Shown here: piece by piece, positions 12,944 through 12,968 of the stretch | How the letters are laid out: each line of letters starts with the position of its first letter | Numbering within the stretch: the stretch's first letter is position 1 | Assembly: GCA_016875975.1 (NCBI GenBank) | Contig: VGOF01000022.1 | Location: 1-12,968, forward strand | DNA from: Chloroflexota bacterium | Lineage (GTDB): Bacteria; Chloroflexota; Dehalococcoidia; GIF9; UBA5629 | Reading direction: 5' to 3' | DNA: 12,968 nt | Translations under genes and position numbers: made by a program | The notes under the pieces: model-generated | What the model was told of the DNA's origin: nothing | The model's input: only the letters and a program-made list of their open reading frames with translations | Databases searched by the model: none

Positions 12944-12968
12944 CAAGGAGACCGCACCACTGTGTTTC

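Overview
The window looks like chromosomal DNA of an anaerobic Chloroflexota bacterium, most likely class Dehalococcoidia. This rests on gene content (an FtsZ/CetZ-like tubulin that is not canonical FtsZ, large Ig-like surface proteins with a C-terminal anchor, and the run pyrG, small transaldolase, rho) and on intergenic DNA crowded with dispersed palindromes and 7-base-period arrays. It is an inference; there is no rRNA or tRNA here to confirm it.

Left part, + strand (1-4240). About 580 bases of repeat-rich DNA without a supportable gene end in an extended -10 promoter. This reads into a phosphate pair: a PhoU-like DUF47 protein and a PiT phosphate transporter, overlapping by 8 bases. A three-gene group follows: a 45-residue protein (2310-2447), a 108-residue helical protein (2401-2727), and an intact TerL-type terminase ATPase/nuclease (2780-4150). 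No portal, capsid or tail genes accompany it, so the terminase is an orphan in this window. Each gap after a + strand stop codon (from 2203, 2728 and 4151) is filled by an imperfect 7-base-period array.

Right part, - strand (4248-12746). A strong hairpin between the converging blocks serves as terminator. Read in transcription order, this block holds a membrane-anchored Ig/FN3 surface protein (12695 to 11448) under a good sigma-70 promoter. A consensus TTGACA-17-TATAAT promoter overlaps that gene's stop codon and leads into a leader of about 320 bases before CTP synthase (pyrG), small transaldolase and rho, spaced 34 and 49 bases apart. A second anchored repeat protein follows with its own extended -10 promoter. 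Last is the tubulin/FtsZ-like GTPase, also with its own promoter.

The most interesting items are the orphan terminase module with its two small partner genes, the heptamer arrays that mark almost every + strand gene boundary, the non-canonical tubulin next to an anchored Ig-like protein, and the long pyrG leader with tandem promoters, hairpins and two SOS-box-like palindromes.
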